The notes under the pieces: model-generated
What the model was told of the DNA's origin: nothing
The model's database searches: none
Seen by the model: only the letters and a program-made list of their open reading frames with translations
Shown here: positions 16,063 through 24,120 of the stretch, in pieces
Layout of the letters: the number at the start of each line of letters is the position of its first letter
Position numbering within the stretch: position 1 is the first letter of the stretch
Made by a program: the position numbers and the translations under genes
Source: Magnetococcales bacterium
Lineage (GTDB): Bacteria > Pseudomonadota > Magnetococcia > Magnetococcales > JADFWU01
Assembly (NCBI GenBank): GCA_015234045.1
Contig: JADFWU010000001.1
Location: 186,001 to 250,000 of the forward strand
DNA length: 64,000 bases
Direction: 5' to 3'

Positions 16063-18551
16063 GCACTCTGCTCCTGTTGCTGTTCAAACCGTTTAGGTAG
16101 GGGATCGGGTTTCAGTGGCAAGGTAAAGGTAAAGGTCGATCCCTGGCCAAGTGTGCTGTTGACTTGTATTTTGCCTTGATATTGCATGATGATTTTTCGA
16201 GTAATCGCCAGGCCCATGCCGATGGTTTCTAAATCGTCACGGGGTTGGAGTGTTTGAAAAACTTGGAAAATCTTTTCAAAATAGCGCGAGTCAATGCCTG
16301 GTCCGGTATCACTGATCTGAAACTGATACCAATGATCACGCTGTTGCCAGTTGATGGTAACATGTCCTGTTGGTTGTTCCATGAAACGTATGGCATTGTC
16401 CAGCAGATGATGGAAAATCTGTTCAGCACGCCGTTCGTCAAAATGAATGTTGGGTAAAGGGATTGGGATCTGGATATCAATCTGATCTGACGGTTCAATC
16501 TGCTTGATAATACGTTTGATCAGGCGGTTTAGATTGACATCAGTCAGTGTGTCATTGATCCGGGATACCTTGGTGTATTGCAGCAAGGCATCGATGAGAT
16601 CATTGATGCGTGTGGCGCGTCGTGCCAATAACTCGACCATCTCCGTACCATCAGCGTCCAGTTGTTGACCGTAATCGGAAACAATCCAGTTGGCCAATGA
16701 TCCGATGCTTCGAAAAGGGGCTTTGAGATCATGGGAAATAATGTGGGCAAAGTCATCCAACTCGCTGTTGGCTTGTTCCAGCTCGGAAAGAAGTTTCTCC
16801 TGTCCGGCCTCGATGCGTACGCGCTCTTGAATCTCAGTCTCTAAGCGCTGGTTGAGTTGATCTCGATTCTGGACCTGTTCCACCAGTTTCATGTTGAGCA
16901 TTTTGAGATCCAACTGCTGATCAGACAGCGTTTGATTTTGATTCAAAGTGCGCTGGTAGGTGGCTAACAGTAGATTTAAGATCTGCCGTCGTGTAGAGGT
17001 GATCACATAAGTCTGGTCACCAAATGAAACTTCTAAACCGGGCGCATTGGCGGACTCTGCACTGTCAGCGGAATTGCTCTGTTTTAGGATCTCAGCAATA
17101 TGGAGCAGAATATCCGCTTCCTGCCAGGGTTTGGTCAGATAGTTGTCTGCACCGGCATCCAAGCCTTTTAGAATCTCGCCAGGATTGGTCAATGCGGTGA
17201 GTAGAATGACCGGAATATGTTTGATTGCCGGGTCACTCTTGATGGCCTGACACAGTTCAAAACCATCCATTCGCGGCATGGACACATCAGAAACGATCAG
17301 CTCAGGGTGTTCCTGATGGGTTTTTTCCAGCCCTTCCTGACCATCTTTGGCTGTTGTAATACGATAGCCATTTTGTTGAAGGGTCTTTTTGAGTTTAAAA
17401 GCTTGGGTTGGACTGTCTTCAACAATGAGTAGGTGTGGGCCGTTGGTTTCCAGTTCGGGTGAGGGCGTACTCTCTGACAGTCCCGACAGGGTGATTAACG
17501 CTTTGCCAATATCAGCACCGGACAAAATATATCGTGCCGCACCCAATTGCATGGCTTGACGCGGTAGATCAAAGGAGAGTGCGCTATCTCGACTTTGTAC
17601 CAGTGTGACACCACCTGCTTGATAAATCGCCTGAAGACCGCGCAAACCATCCGTGCCTGCACCGGAGAGCAAAACACCCGCTACTGTTTCCCCTAAATGA
17701 CGCGCAGCAGACTCCATTATACGGCTGATGGATGGGCGGCGATTGTTGATGGGCGGGCTCTCATCCAGCCGCACACGGCCCCGATTATCCAAATAGATAT
17801 GGTTATCAGCTGGTGGCAGATAGATGGCACCAGGTGCAGGGACGGTATTATCTTCCAAAATATGAATTGGCATGCGTACATGCTGTGAGAGCCATCCAGC
17901 TAATTCGGGCATCAATTGGGCGGGTAGATGAACAATGCACAAAATCGGGGCTGGAAAGGTGGTGGACAGAGGAGCCAGAACCTCTTTGATAGCCTGTGGA
18001 CCACCTAACGTTGCGCCAACAATGACCATATTCAGTGCGGGTGCTGGTTTGTCCGGTAACGGTGTTGGCCGATGCTGTAGATCGCTCTCCTTGGGGAGTG
18101 CCGCATGGTTGATACGTGCCAGAATACGAACCCGTTTGGCCAGTCTCTGGCGTTCATCCAGGTCACCTTGAAACAGATCGGAGAGCGGTGTTGGAAACAG
18201 ATCAGCGGCACCGGCTTCCAGTAAGTGGAACAGATTACACTCTTCCTGATCCTTGCTGTTTACACTGTAAAGCAGAATGGGCAAGGCGCTTTTCTGTAGT
18301 ATCTTACGGATAAAATGGTGTAGTTCCAGAACCGGATGATTGAGATTGGCACAGATCACCTGAACATTCAGATCATCCAGTTGGTTGATGCCATCTTGAG
18401 TCGATTTAGCGCTGCCAACCACGGTAATATCGGATTGAGATTCCAGATCGCGCCGAATCATGGTGAGTGCCAAGGGCGCACTTTCTAAAATGAATACCCG
18501 AATAGGCGTGGGCGTGGCGGGATGGATTCCTGAATCTGTATCAGCCATCAA
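16059..18551 (-). CDS. Fusion protein: degenerate receiver + CheB-like domain + receiver + histidine kinase
   Basis: 830 residues. An N-terminal receiver-like domain (about 15-130) lacks the phosphoacceptor: the usual D is in CANLNHPV, reading N. A CheB catalytic-like domain (about 175-355) follows with VGATLGGPQAI, where the catalytic Ser is replaced by Thr181; His (IVHLPAQL) and Asp (LSGAGTDG) positions remain. Then come an intact receiver (about 375-495; VEDS, Asp in VSDVSMPRMDG, LTKPW), a linker with RRQILNLLLATYQRT, a coiled coil, HisKA (HIISHDLKAPFRSI, His near 608) and HATPase_c. Inference: the CheB-like part may have lost methylesterase activity and act as a receptor-binding sensor for the kinase. 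I know of no standard family with this order. Confidence 0.9.
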   Translation of the reverse strand: MMADTDSGIHPATPTPIRVFILESAPLALTMIRRDLESQSDITVVGSAKSTQDGINQLDDLNVQVICANLNHPVLELHHFIRKILQKSALPILLYSVNSKDQEECNLFHLLEAGAADLFPTPLSDLFQGDLDERQRLAKRVRILARINHAALPKESDLQHRPTPLPDKPAPALNMVIVGATLGGPQAIKEVLAPLSTTFPAPILCIVHLPAQLMPELAGWLSQHVRMPIHILEDNTVPAPGAIYLPPADNHIYLDNRGRVRLDESPPINNRRPSISRIMESAARHLGETVAGVLLSGAGTDGLRGLQAIYQAGGVTLVQSRDSALSFDLPRQAMQLGAARYILSGADIGKALITLSGLSESTPSPELETNGPHLLIVEDSPTQAFKLKKTLQQNGYRITTAKDGQEGLEKTHQEHPELIVSDVSMPRMDGFELCQAIKSDPAIKHIPVILLTALTNPGEILKGLDAGADNYLTKPWQEADILLHIAEILKQSNSADSAESANAPGLEVSFGDQTYVITSTRRQILNLLLATYQRTLNQNQTLSDQQLDLKMLNMKLVEQVQNRDQLNQRLETEIQERVRIEAGQEKLLSELEQANSELDDFAHIISHDLKAPFRSIGSLANWIVSDYGQQLDADGTEMVELLARRATRINDLIDALLQYTKVSRINDTLTDVNLNRLIKRIIKQIEPSDQIDIQIPIPLPNIHFDERRAEQIFHHLLDNAIRFMEQPTGHVTINWQQRDHWYQFQISDTGPGIDSRYFEKIFQVFQTLQPRDDLETIGMGLAITRKIIMQYQGKIQVNSTLGQGSTFTFTLPLKPDPLPKRFEQQQEQSA

Positions 18552-18569
18552 AGATCCTGTCTATTCTAA

Positions 18570-18728
18570 AGGACCACGGAAAAAATTCATCATCCCATTC
18601 ACTGGTCTCTTGATCCGTCCACTGCGTTCCAGAAAGGGTTACGTGCAATAAGCACGCGCCCCTTTCTGCGCCTTGCGGACGAATCAATATCCTGCGCGAC
18701 TGGGATGATGAATTCTTTCCGTGGCCCT
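18570..18728. repeat. 159-bp palindromic repeat, family A, copy 1 (MITE-like)
   Basis: Near-identical (about four differences) to 38858-39016, same orientation. The ends are inverted repeats of about 28 bp (AGGGCCACGGAAA-AATTCATCATCCCA type), and the interior contains further inverted pairs (CAGAAAGGG with CCCTTTCTG; ACGTGC with GCACGC), so the whole unit can fold into one long hairpin. No open reading frame. It separates the CheB-fusion gene from the receiver gene upstream and probably breaks or terminates that transcript. Confidence 0.9.
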
Positions 18729-18796
18729 AATTGCGCGAGCACTTGTGTTCAGTGCAATGCCCCAGTGTTTAAACCGCATTCTGACCAGCTCAAAGA

Positions 18797-19198
18797 TCAG
18801 CTGAGTAAACCCAAGTTTTTCAGCTTGTCGGTCAGTGTGCCATGATTCACTGGTTTGACCATGTAATCAGTTGCGCCATCGCGATAGTAGGCTTTTATCA
18901 CATCCTTAGGTGAGTCGAGCGCGGTGACCATGATGATTTTTACTTCTCCCGAGGGATGAATGCCAAGCTCTTTTTCCTTGGTGCGGATGGCGCTGACTGC
19001 TTTGTGACCATCCATCTCCGGCATCATGATATCCATAAGGATTAAATTATAAGGTTCACCATCCGCATGGGCCATGACAAAGGCATCAACCGCTTCTTGA
19101 CCATCCACAACCATATCACTACTGGCATTATGTTGACTCATCAGTTTTTGTAGCAACATGCGATTATTGAACTCATCATCAGCAATCAAGACTTTCAT
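18797..19198 (-). CDS. Single-domain response regulator (CheY-like)
   Basis: 133 residues, receiver only: KVLIADDEFNNRM, phosphoacceptor Asp in LILMDIMMPEMDGHKAV (near 54), VTALDS, YMVKPVNHGTL. Two starts are possible. The ATG at 19198 begins the conserved domain exactly and is preferred; a GTG at 19216 would add GVLGGGN-like residues encoded by a nine-G run. That G run (19202-19210 as C on the plus strand) sits 4 bases before the ATG where a ribosome site would be. A repeat element separates it from the next gene. It may serve the large hybrid kinase upstream. Target unknown. Confidence 0.9.
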   Translation of the reverse strand: MKVLIADDEFNNRMLLQKLMSQHNASSDMVVDGQEAVDAFVMAHADGEPYNLILMDIMMPEMDGHKAVSAIRTKEKELGIHPSGEVKIIMVTALDSPKDVIKAYYRDGATDYMVKPVNHGTLTDKLKNLGLLS

Positions 19199-19201
19199 AT
19201 T

Positions 19202-19210
19202 CCCCCCCCC
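19202..19210 (-). promoter_or_regulatory. Nine-G homopolymer at the ribosome-binding position of a response-regulator gene
   Basis: On the minus strand the run reads GTTAGGGGGGGGGAATATG, ending just before the preferred ATG. It can pair with the 16S tail only partly. Length changes by strand slippage would alter initiation at the ATG or shift the frame from the upstream GTG. This resembles phase-variable tracts, but variation is not shown here. Confidence 0.5.
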
Positions 19211-19221
19211 TAACACAGGTC

Positions 19222-19390
19222 ACTATAGTAGTAGTTTCGTCTAAAATATGAACAGTCAGCCGTTCCAGCCCTGGTGATGTTTTTGCTCTGATGATCTGCT
19301 TCGCATATCAAAAGCGGCGCAAAAACATCACCAGGGCTTCCACTCAAGTTGTAATTCATTGTCTAATTTCGGATCGAAATCACTATATCT
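19222..19390. repeat. Repeat family C, copy 1, with a 19-bp perfect hairpin
   Basis: The left part (19222-19280) matches 40162-40216 at roughly four bases in five (shared GTCTAAAA, TGAACA, CAGCCGTTCCAGCC). Inside, 19268-19286 and 19319-19337 are exact 19-bp inverted repeats (GCCCTGGTGATGTTTTTGC). The right end, 19361-19386, carries the ATTTCGGATCGAAATCAC palindrome also seen at 56459-56476. Together these look like a MITE with an internal hairpin. It fills the gap between the large hybrid kinase gene and the receiver gene and may terminate transcription. Confidence 0.65.
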
Positions 19391-19425
19391 GAACAAATTA
19401 CTCTACCATCGGTATCTCTGTCTGG

Positions 19426-22400
19426 CTACAACTCTGATAACCGTTCTTCAAGGATTTCCAGGTGTTTATTAGCTTTGACCATATCCTCTTTACGGGCTGC
19501 GAGAATAAAATGAAAAGCGGATTGCCTGATTGTGCTGATACCTTGGGATTCTGCTACTCGTTTCATTTTTTGACCAAGGGCTTCAACGCGTTCGGGTTCA
19601 TTGGCGGTCAGTGCTTCTTTTAACACGGTAAGCAACTCAAACATAATCATTTTGAACTGCTCGGTATCTGGACAATTTGACGCACTTTTAGCCGCTTTTT
19701 TGGCCATCAGTGCTTGAGCGCGTTTACGCATGGTTTCTTTGTCTGGTCGATTGGGGCGGCGGGTTTGGTTGCGCTTGTCCATCACCCGTTCCAGCTCTCC
19801 CAACAATGTTTTGGCATGATAGGGCTTGGTGACAAAGCCATCCATGCCCACTGCTTTGGCTTGTTCTCGGTGATCATCCAAAGCGTGGGCTGTTGTGGCG
19901 ATTACTGGAATACGGGTGTTGAAACGCGGTGCCCGGTGATTGCGGATTTTCTGTGTGGTTTCAAATCCATTCATGTCGCCAATGAGTTTGAGATCCATCA
20001 GGACTACGTCAAATCGCTCGGTCTCCAGTATGGTAAGAGCCAGGGAACCGGAATCTGCAATCACCGCATTACAGCCGTGGCGCTTGAGAATCTCCATGGT
20101 GGTACGTTGACTGCCGGGATCATCTTCTACCAGGAGAATTCGCCAGTCGCGTTTTTTTGCAGCCTTTTGGATGCCTGTATTGTGTTCGATTGGCGTAAAT
20201 ATGCGCTGTAGTTCTTCCCGTTTAACCGGTTTAATTAAACAACGGGCGTTCACATCTTTAGCAAGAGCGATATCATCTTTACGGTGGTTGGCTTTGAGCA
20301 TCAGTCCGATGGGACCGCTAAAATTGATTTTATTTCTCAGCGTGCCAGCCAGTTCAAAACCACCGATATCCGGCATTCGGCTGTCGAGAATGACCGCATC
20401 AAATGGGCGACCAAGATTCTGAGCATTTTGGATCAGCTCCAGACCATTGAGGCCGTTTGCTGTTGTTTCCACTTGGGCACCGAAACCGGTGAAAATTTCT
20501 TGAATAATGGTCCGGTTGATCTTGCTGCTGTCCATAACCAAAATAGTGCGTTTTGACCAGCTGTTGTCCTGTATTTCAGTAAGAGGGCGCTTGAGGGTTT
20601 TGACCTGACTGGTAAAGGTAAATGTACTGCCTTTATGTTCTTCACTCTTAACCCGAATCTCTCCACCCATGAGTGCGACAAGGCGTTGAGAGATTGCCAG
20701 TCCCAAACCCGTTCCACCATGCTTGCGCGTGGTACTGCCATCCACTTGAGTAAAATTATCGAAAATTGCGCTGACGCGATGGGCTGGGATACCAATTCCA
20801 GTATCAATAATTGAAATAATCAGTTCGGTATCTCTGTTTTCAGACAGTTTATACTGAACATCCAGGATGATTTCGCCCTCTTCGGTGAACTTGATGGCAT
20901 TGTTGAGTAAGTTAACGACTACCTGTCTCAAACGGGCCGGATCGCCGCGCACCTGTTCTGGAATAAAGGGGTCAACTCGGCAGTAGATACCAAGTCCCTT
21001 ACGATGGGCCTGAATGGCCAACGCTTCGCTGGCCTTTTCAAATAGACCGCGTGGATTGAATGTGATCGACTCCAGTTCCAGTTTTCCGGCTTCGATTTTG
21101 GAAAAATCCAGAATGCCGTTAAGCAGAGAAAGCAGAGACTCTGCCGACTCCAAAACAATGGATAGAAATTTATTCTGTTCTGGATTCAGTGATGTCTGAA
21201 GGGTGAGTTCGGTCATGCCGATAATGGCGTTCATCGGCGTGCGGATTTCGTGGCTCATGTTGGCAAGAAAGTCGCTTTTGGCACGGCTGGCAGATTCGGC
21301 CAGCTCTTTTGCTTGCTTCAGATCCGCTTCCATTTGTGTTCGCTGGATAATACCAGCCAGTGTATCTGCAATGGAAATCAGGAACGATACTTCTTCAGGA
21401 TTGCTTTTTGTGCCTTGTCTGACATAGAGATTCAAGATGCCAAACAGCTGTTGATCAGAATCAATGGGCACAATATATTGACCGTGATCGTTGATGTCGG
21501 TCTGTTCTGAATCTGCAATCGGAATATAGCAACCATTATCTTTTTGAACATGGCCGGTATAGATTAACTCACGGGTTTGAGCGGCTTTTCCGCACAAACA
21601 ATGCCCAAAGGATATGTTGTGGCACGCTTTGGTGATTGTAGGCACCATGCCTCTATGGGCGTACATGGTCAGCGTATCACTGTTTTCCTGATCTACCAGA
21701 AATATAGAGCCTCGTTTCTCCAATGCTAACCATGAAATGGAAAGAATATGGTTGAGAATGCGGTCCAGTTGGTCATGCAGGTCGATGGACTCTAAAGAGA
21801 CTTGCAGCACTTTGCTGATGGTACGTTGAATATCGTGATTGCGTCGAACGCGCTCCTCAATGGCTTTTTGTTCGGTAATGTTACGTAACACGCCCATGGA
21901 GCCGATACGCTCGCCAGAACCACTTTTCAACGGTGAGGCTGAGAGAAAGCTTATGAATGTGGTGCCATCCAGGCGGCGATTGGTCACTTCACCAGAAAAG
22001 GCATTATCCAGATCCAGGGCATGGGTTATGGCGTGATATTGATCGGATTGAGCGTAAAGTAGTGAGAGTGGTTGACCGATCATCTCACTCCGGCTACAGG
22101 AAAAATTGTCCTGAGCGGCTTTGTTGAACTCTATGATATTGTGTTGCTGATCCACACCGATGATCATGTCCAGGGAGCTGTCTACCAGTCTTTGAGCGTA
22201 CTCTCTGGCATTGCCGAGATTTTCCATGGCCTGTTTGTGGCGAACCGCTTTTTTTACCACCACTGGTAACAGTTGCAGATAGTTGCGATCATGGTCTTTG
22301 ATCATATAGTCAAAGGCACCGGCCTTCATGGCTTGAACCGCGACTTCTTCGTCACCACCACCGGTAACAACGATGGTTGGAATCAGGCCAACAGCGTCAA

Positions 22401-22608
22401 AGATGTCCAGAGCCGTACCATCACCGAGTCGAAAATCAGCAATGATCACGTCAAAATCGTTTTGTCCCAGGGCTTCACGTGCGGAAGAGAGCGAACCGGC
22501 AATGGTAAACAGGTAGGGCAGCTTCTCACGCCGTACCAGACGCTTGAAGGCCATTTGATCCACCGTGTCATCTTCCACCAAAAGCAGTTTATACTTGGCT
22601 TCAGTCAT
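19426..22608 (-). CDS. Large hybrid histidine kinase: REC-PAS-GAF-HisKA-HATPase-REC-REC-helical tail
   Basis: 1060 residues, no membrane segment. Receiver 1 (1-125; VEDDTVDQ, Asp in [10 protein letters not shown]), PAS (about 140-255), GAF (about 275-430), HisKA ([16 protein letters not shown], His near 452), HATPase_c (about 560-680; N box [15 protein letters not shown]), receiver 2 (about 690-805; MDSSKINR in place of the usual acidic pair, Asp in [13 protein letters not shown]) and receiver 3 (about 820-945; VEDDPGSQ, Asp in [14 protein letters not shown]). The last 95 residues are helical and Hpt-like but have Gln where the phosphorylated His would be. It is the most upstream gene of the sensory block. 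The GAF domain is a likely small-ligand or redox input. Confidence 0.92.
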   Translation of the reverse strand: MTEAKYKLLLVEDDTVDQMAFKRLVRREKLPYLFTIAGSLSSAREALGQNDFDVIIADFRLGDGTALDIFDAVGLIPTIVVTGGGDEEVAVQAMKAGAFDYMIKDHDRNYLQLLPVVVKKAVRHKQAMENLGNAREYAQRLVDSSLDMIIGVDQQHNIIEFNKAAQDNFSCSRSEMIGQPLSLLYAQSDQYHAITHALDLDNAFSGEVTNRRLDGTTFISFLSASPLKSGSGERIGSMGVLRNITEQKAIEERVRRNHDIQRTISKVLQVSLESIDLHDQLDRILNHILSISWLALEKRGSIFLVDQENSDTLTMYAHRGMVPTITKACHNISFGHCLCGKAAQTRELIYTGHVQKDNGCYIPIADSEQTDINDHGQYIVPIDSDQQLFGILNLYVRQGTKSNPEEVSFLISIADTLAGIIQRTQMEADLKQAKELAESASRAKSDFLANMSHEIRTPMNAIIGMTELTLQTSLNPEQNKFLSIVLESAESLLSLLNGILDFSKIEAGKLELESITFNPRGLFEKASEALAIQAHRKGLGIYCRVDPFIPEQVRGDPARLRQVVVNLLNNAIKFTEEGEIILDVQYKLSENRDTELIISIIDTGIGIPAHRVSAIFDNFTQVDGSTTRKHGGTGLGLAISQRLVALMGGEIRVKSEEHKGSTFTFTSQVKTLKRPLTEIQDNSWSKRTILVMDSSKINRTIIQEIFTGFGAQVETTANGLNGLELIQNAQNLGRPFDAVILDSRMPDIGGFELAGTLRNKINFSGPIGLMLKANHRKDDIALAKDVNARCLIKPVKREELQRIFTPIEHNTGIQKAAKKRDWRILLVEDDPGSQRTTMEILKRHGCNAVIADSGSLALTILETERFDVVLMDLKLIGDMNGFETTQKIRNHRAPRFNTRIPVIATTAHALDDHREQAKAVGMDGFVTKPYHAKTLLGELERVMDKRNQTRRPNRPDKETMRKRAQALMAKKAAKSASNCPDTEQFKMIMFELLTVLKEALTANEPERVEALGQKMKRVAESQGISTIRQSAFHFILAARKEDMVKANKHLEILEERLSEL

Positions 22609-22723
22609 CGAGAAATATGTGACTCCCGGATGGAGGGTGAATGATAGGGATCAACAGGCTTTTGTATTGGTGGTACTATAAAGTATAACATCTGTACAGA
22701 TTTTTCATCTGCTCTGTGTGTTT

Positions 22724-22740
22724 AGGGTCGCGGAAAAAAT
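22724..22740 (+). repeat. Solitary end of repeat family A
   Basis: AGGGTCGCGGAAAAAAT matches the left end of the 159-bp element in 15 of 17 positions, but no right end or interior follows. It lies 17 bases before the cysM start, so it is probably in the cysM leader. It may be a remnant of an old insertion. Confidence 0.45.
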
Positions 22741-22757
22741 AGACAGGATACATCATT

Positions 22758-23648
22758 ATGGCAACACTGGAAGCCACCATTGGCATCTCACCACTTGTTC
22801 GGCTTAACAAGCTGGACGCACCGTATAAAAATGTTCGGATCATGGCCAAACTGGAAGGGAGTAATCCCGGCGGTTCGGTAAAGGACCGTGCAGCACTGGG
22901 TATGTTCATGGGTGCTGAAGCCCGTGGTGAACTGACACCGGGTACACGTATTATCGAACCCACCAGCGGTAATACCGGTATTGCTCTGGCAATGATCGCA
23001 GCTCGACGGGGCTATGATCTGACGCTGGTGATGCCGGAGAGTATGAGCCTGGAACGCCGTTCTACCATGACCGCCTATGGTGCGGATATCGCGTTGACAC
23101 CTGCTGAAGCCAGTATGGAGGGCGCAATTGATCTGGCGCGGCAGATGGTTGAAGCGGGTGAGGGGATCATGTTTGATCAATTCTCCAATGCAGATAACTG
23201 GAAAGCCCATTACCGCACCACTGGCCCTGAAATTTGGGAAGATACCGGCGGCCGTGTAACCCATTTTGTCAGCGCCATGGGTACGACTGGCACGATCATG
23301 GGTGTGTCGCGTGCATTGAAAGAGCGCAATTCCACTATTGAAATCGTTGGTGTTCAACCGGAAGAAGGCTCGCAAATCCCAGGTATTCGCCGCTGGCCGG
23401 TGGCGTATCTCCCCAAGATATTTGATCCCAAACGGGTAGATCAGGTATGGGATGTGTCCGAAGAAGCAGCGCGAGAAATGACCCATCGTCTGGCCAAGGA
23501 AGAGGGGGTCTTTGCGGGTATGTCTTCGGGTGGTGCAGTGGCCGTGGCTGAAGGGTTGGCCAGTGAGTTGGAAGAGCCAGGTATGATCGTGGTCATCCTG
23601 CCTGATCGTGGTGACCGATATCTTTCTACAGATCTGTTTACAGGCTGA
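22758..23648 (+). CDS. cysM: Cysteine synthase B (O-acetylserine sulfhydrylase), PLP-dependent
   Basis: 296 residues, the usual length for CysM. The PLP lysine lies in NPGGSVKDRAALGMF (near 36), the substrate loop in EPTSGNTGIALAMIAA, the phosphate-binding glycines in AMGTTGTIMGVSRAL, and the C-terminal SSGGAV is present. It makes L-cysteine from O-acetylserine and sulfide or thiosulfate in the cytosol. The EEGSQIPGIRRWPVAYLPKIFD segment is typical of CysM rather than CysK. It starts with ATG after ACAGGA. Its direction is opposite to the kinase gene upstream, and no other sulfur gene is nearby, so it appears to be a single-gene unit. Confidence 0.95.
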   Translation: MATLEATIGISPLVRLNKLDAPYKNVRIMAKLEGSNPGGSVKDRAALGMFMGAEARGELTPGTRIIEPTSGNTGIALAMIAARRGYDLTLVMPESMSLERRSTMTAYGADIALTPAEASMEGAIDLARQMVEAGEGIMFDQFSNADNWKAHYRTTGPEIWEDTGGRVTHFVSAMGTTGTIMGVSRALKERNSTIEIVGVQPEEGSQIPGIRRWPVAYLPKIFDPKRVDQVWDVSEEAAREMTHRLAKEEGVFAGMSSGGAVAVAEGLASELEEPGMIVVILPDRGDRYLSTDLFTG

Positions 23649-23796
23649 TAGTCAGCGCGCATGATACGCTTTGAAGTGTACGAAAATACAGACCTATTTG
23701 GCTGCAATTGATAGATCATTGCTTGAATCCATGGTTTATCAGTGGTAAAGAGAACGGTCTGAATATTTTCAATAATCATGTTGGGGAGGAAATAAC

Positions 23797-24036
23797 ATGG
23801 GTAAGAAAGTAAAAATTAAAGACAAGGCCATGCGTCAGAAATACGGCGGGAAAAAGATGAAAGCCGCTGTGATGGAAGATATGGCACGTCAAGAAGAAGT
23901 TGCACGTTTACAAGCGCTTGCCGCAGCTGGTGCTGAAGTAATCAGCGAGCTTGGTGAAGGCGCAGCTGAAGCAGTTGATGCTGTGGAAGATGCCGCTGAA
24001 GCCGTTGAAGAAGTTGCAGAAAAAGCCGCTGAATAA
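23797..24036 (+). CDS. Small Ala/Glu-rich protein, function unknown
   Basis: 79 residues with an excellent ribosome site (GGGGAGGAAATAAC before the ATG). The first 25 residues are strongly basic (GKKVKIKDKAMRQKYGGKKM), and the remainder is acidic, helical and Ala/Glu/Val-rich with a heptad-like rhythm (AAEAVDAVEDAAEAVEEVAEK). This charge split suggests an amphipathic helix or coiled coil with a nucleic-acid- or membrane-contacting head. I do not recognise a family. It stands alone between cysM and a converging kinase gene and is followed by a hairpin. The strong ribosome site and clean codon use make a real gene likely. Confidence 0.75.
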   Translation: MGKKVKIKDKAMRQKYGGKKMKAAVMEDMARQEEVARLQALAAAGAEVISELGEGAAEAVDAVEDAAEAVEEVAEKAAE

Positions 24037-24062
24037 GTTTTCTGAGCGCTTTTAGAAGAATC

Positions 24063-24108
24063 AATCAGCTACGGTATTCATGGTTCACGATGGCTGCCGT
24101 GGCTGATT
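24063..24108. terminator. Hairpin between converging genes, possible terminator
   Basis: AATCAGCTACGG pairs with CCGTGGCTGATT (12 bp with one G-T pair) around a 22-base loop. No strong T run follows on either strand, so it may be a weak or factor-assisted terminator for the small gene upstream. Confidence 0.45.
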
Positions 24109-24120
24109 CGTCCCGCTTTA

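Noticed and set aside
18570-18728. A structured RNA gene or riboswitch
   Set aside because: The second near-identical copy lies in an unrelated intergenic region and the ends are inverted repeats, so a mobile repeat explains it better.
22788-23486. 232-codon open frame on the minus strand
   Set aside because: Antisense to cysM and without family motifs; cysM is unequivocal.
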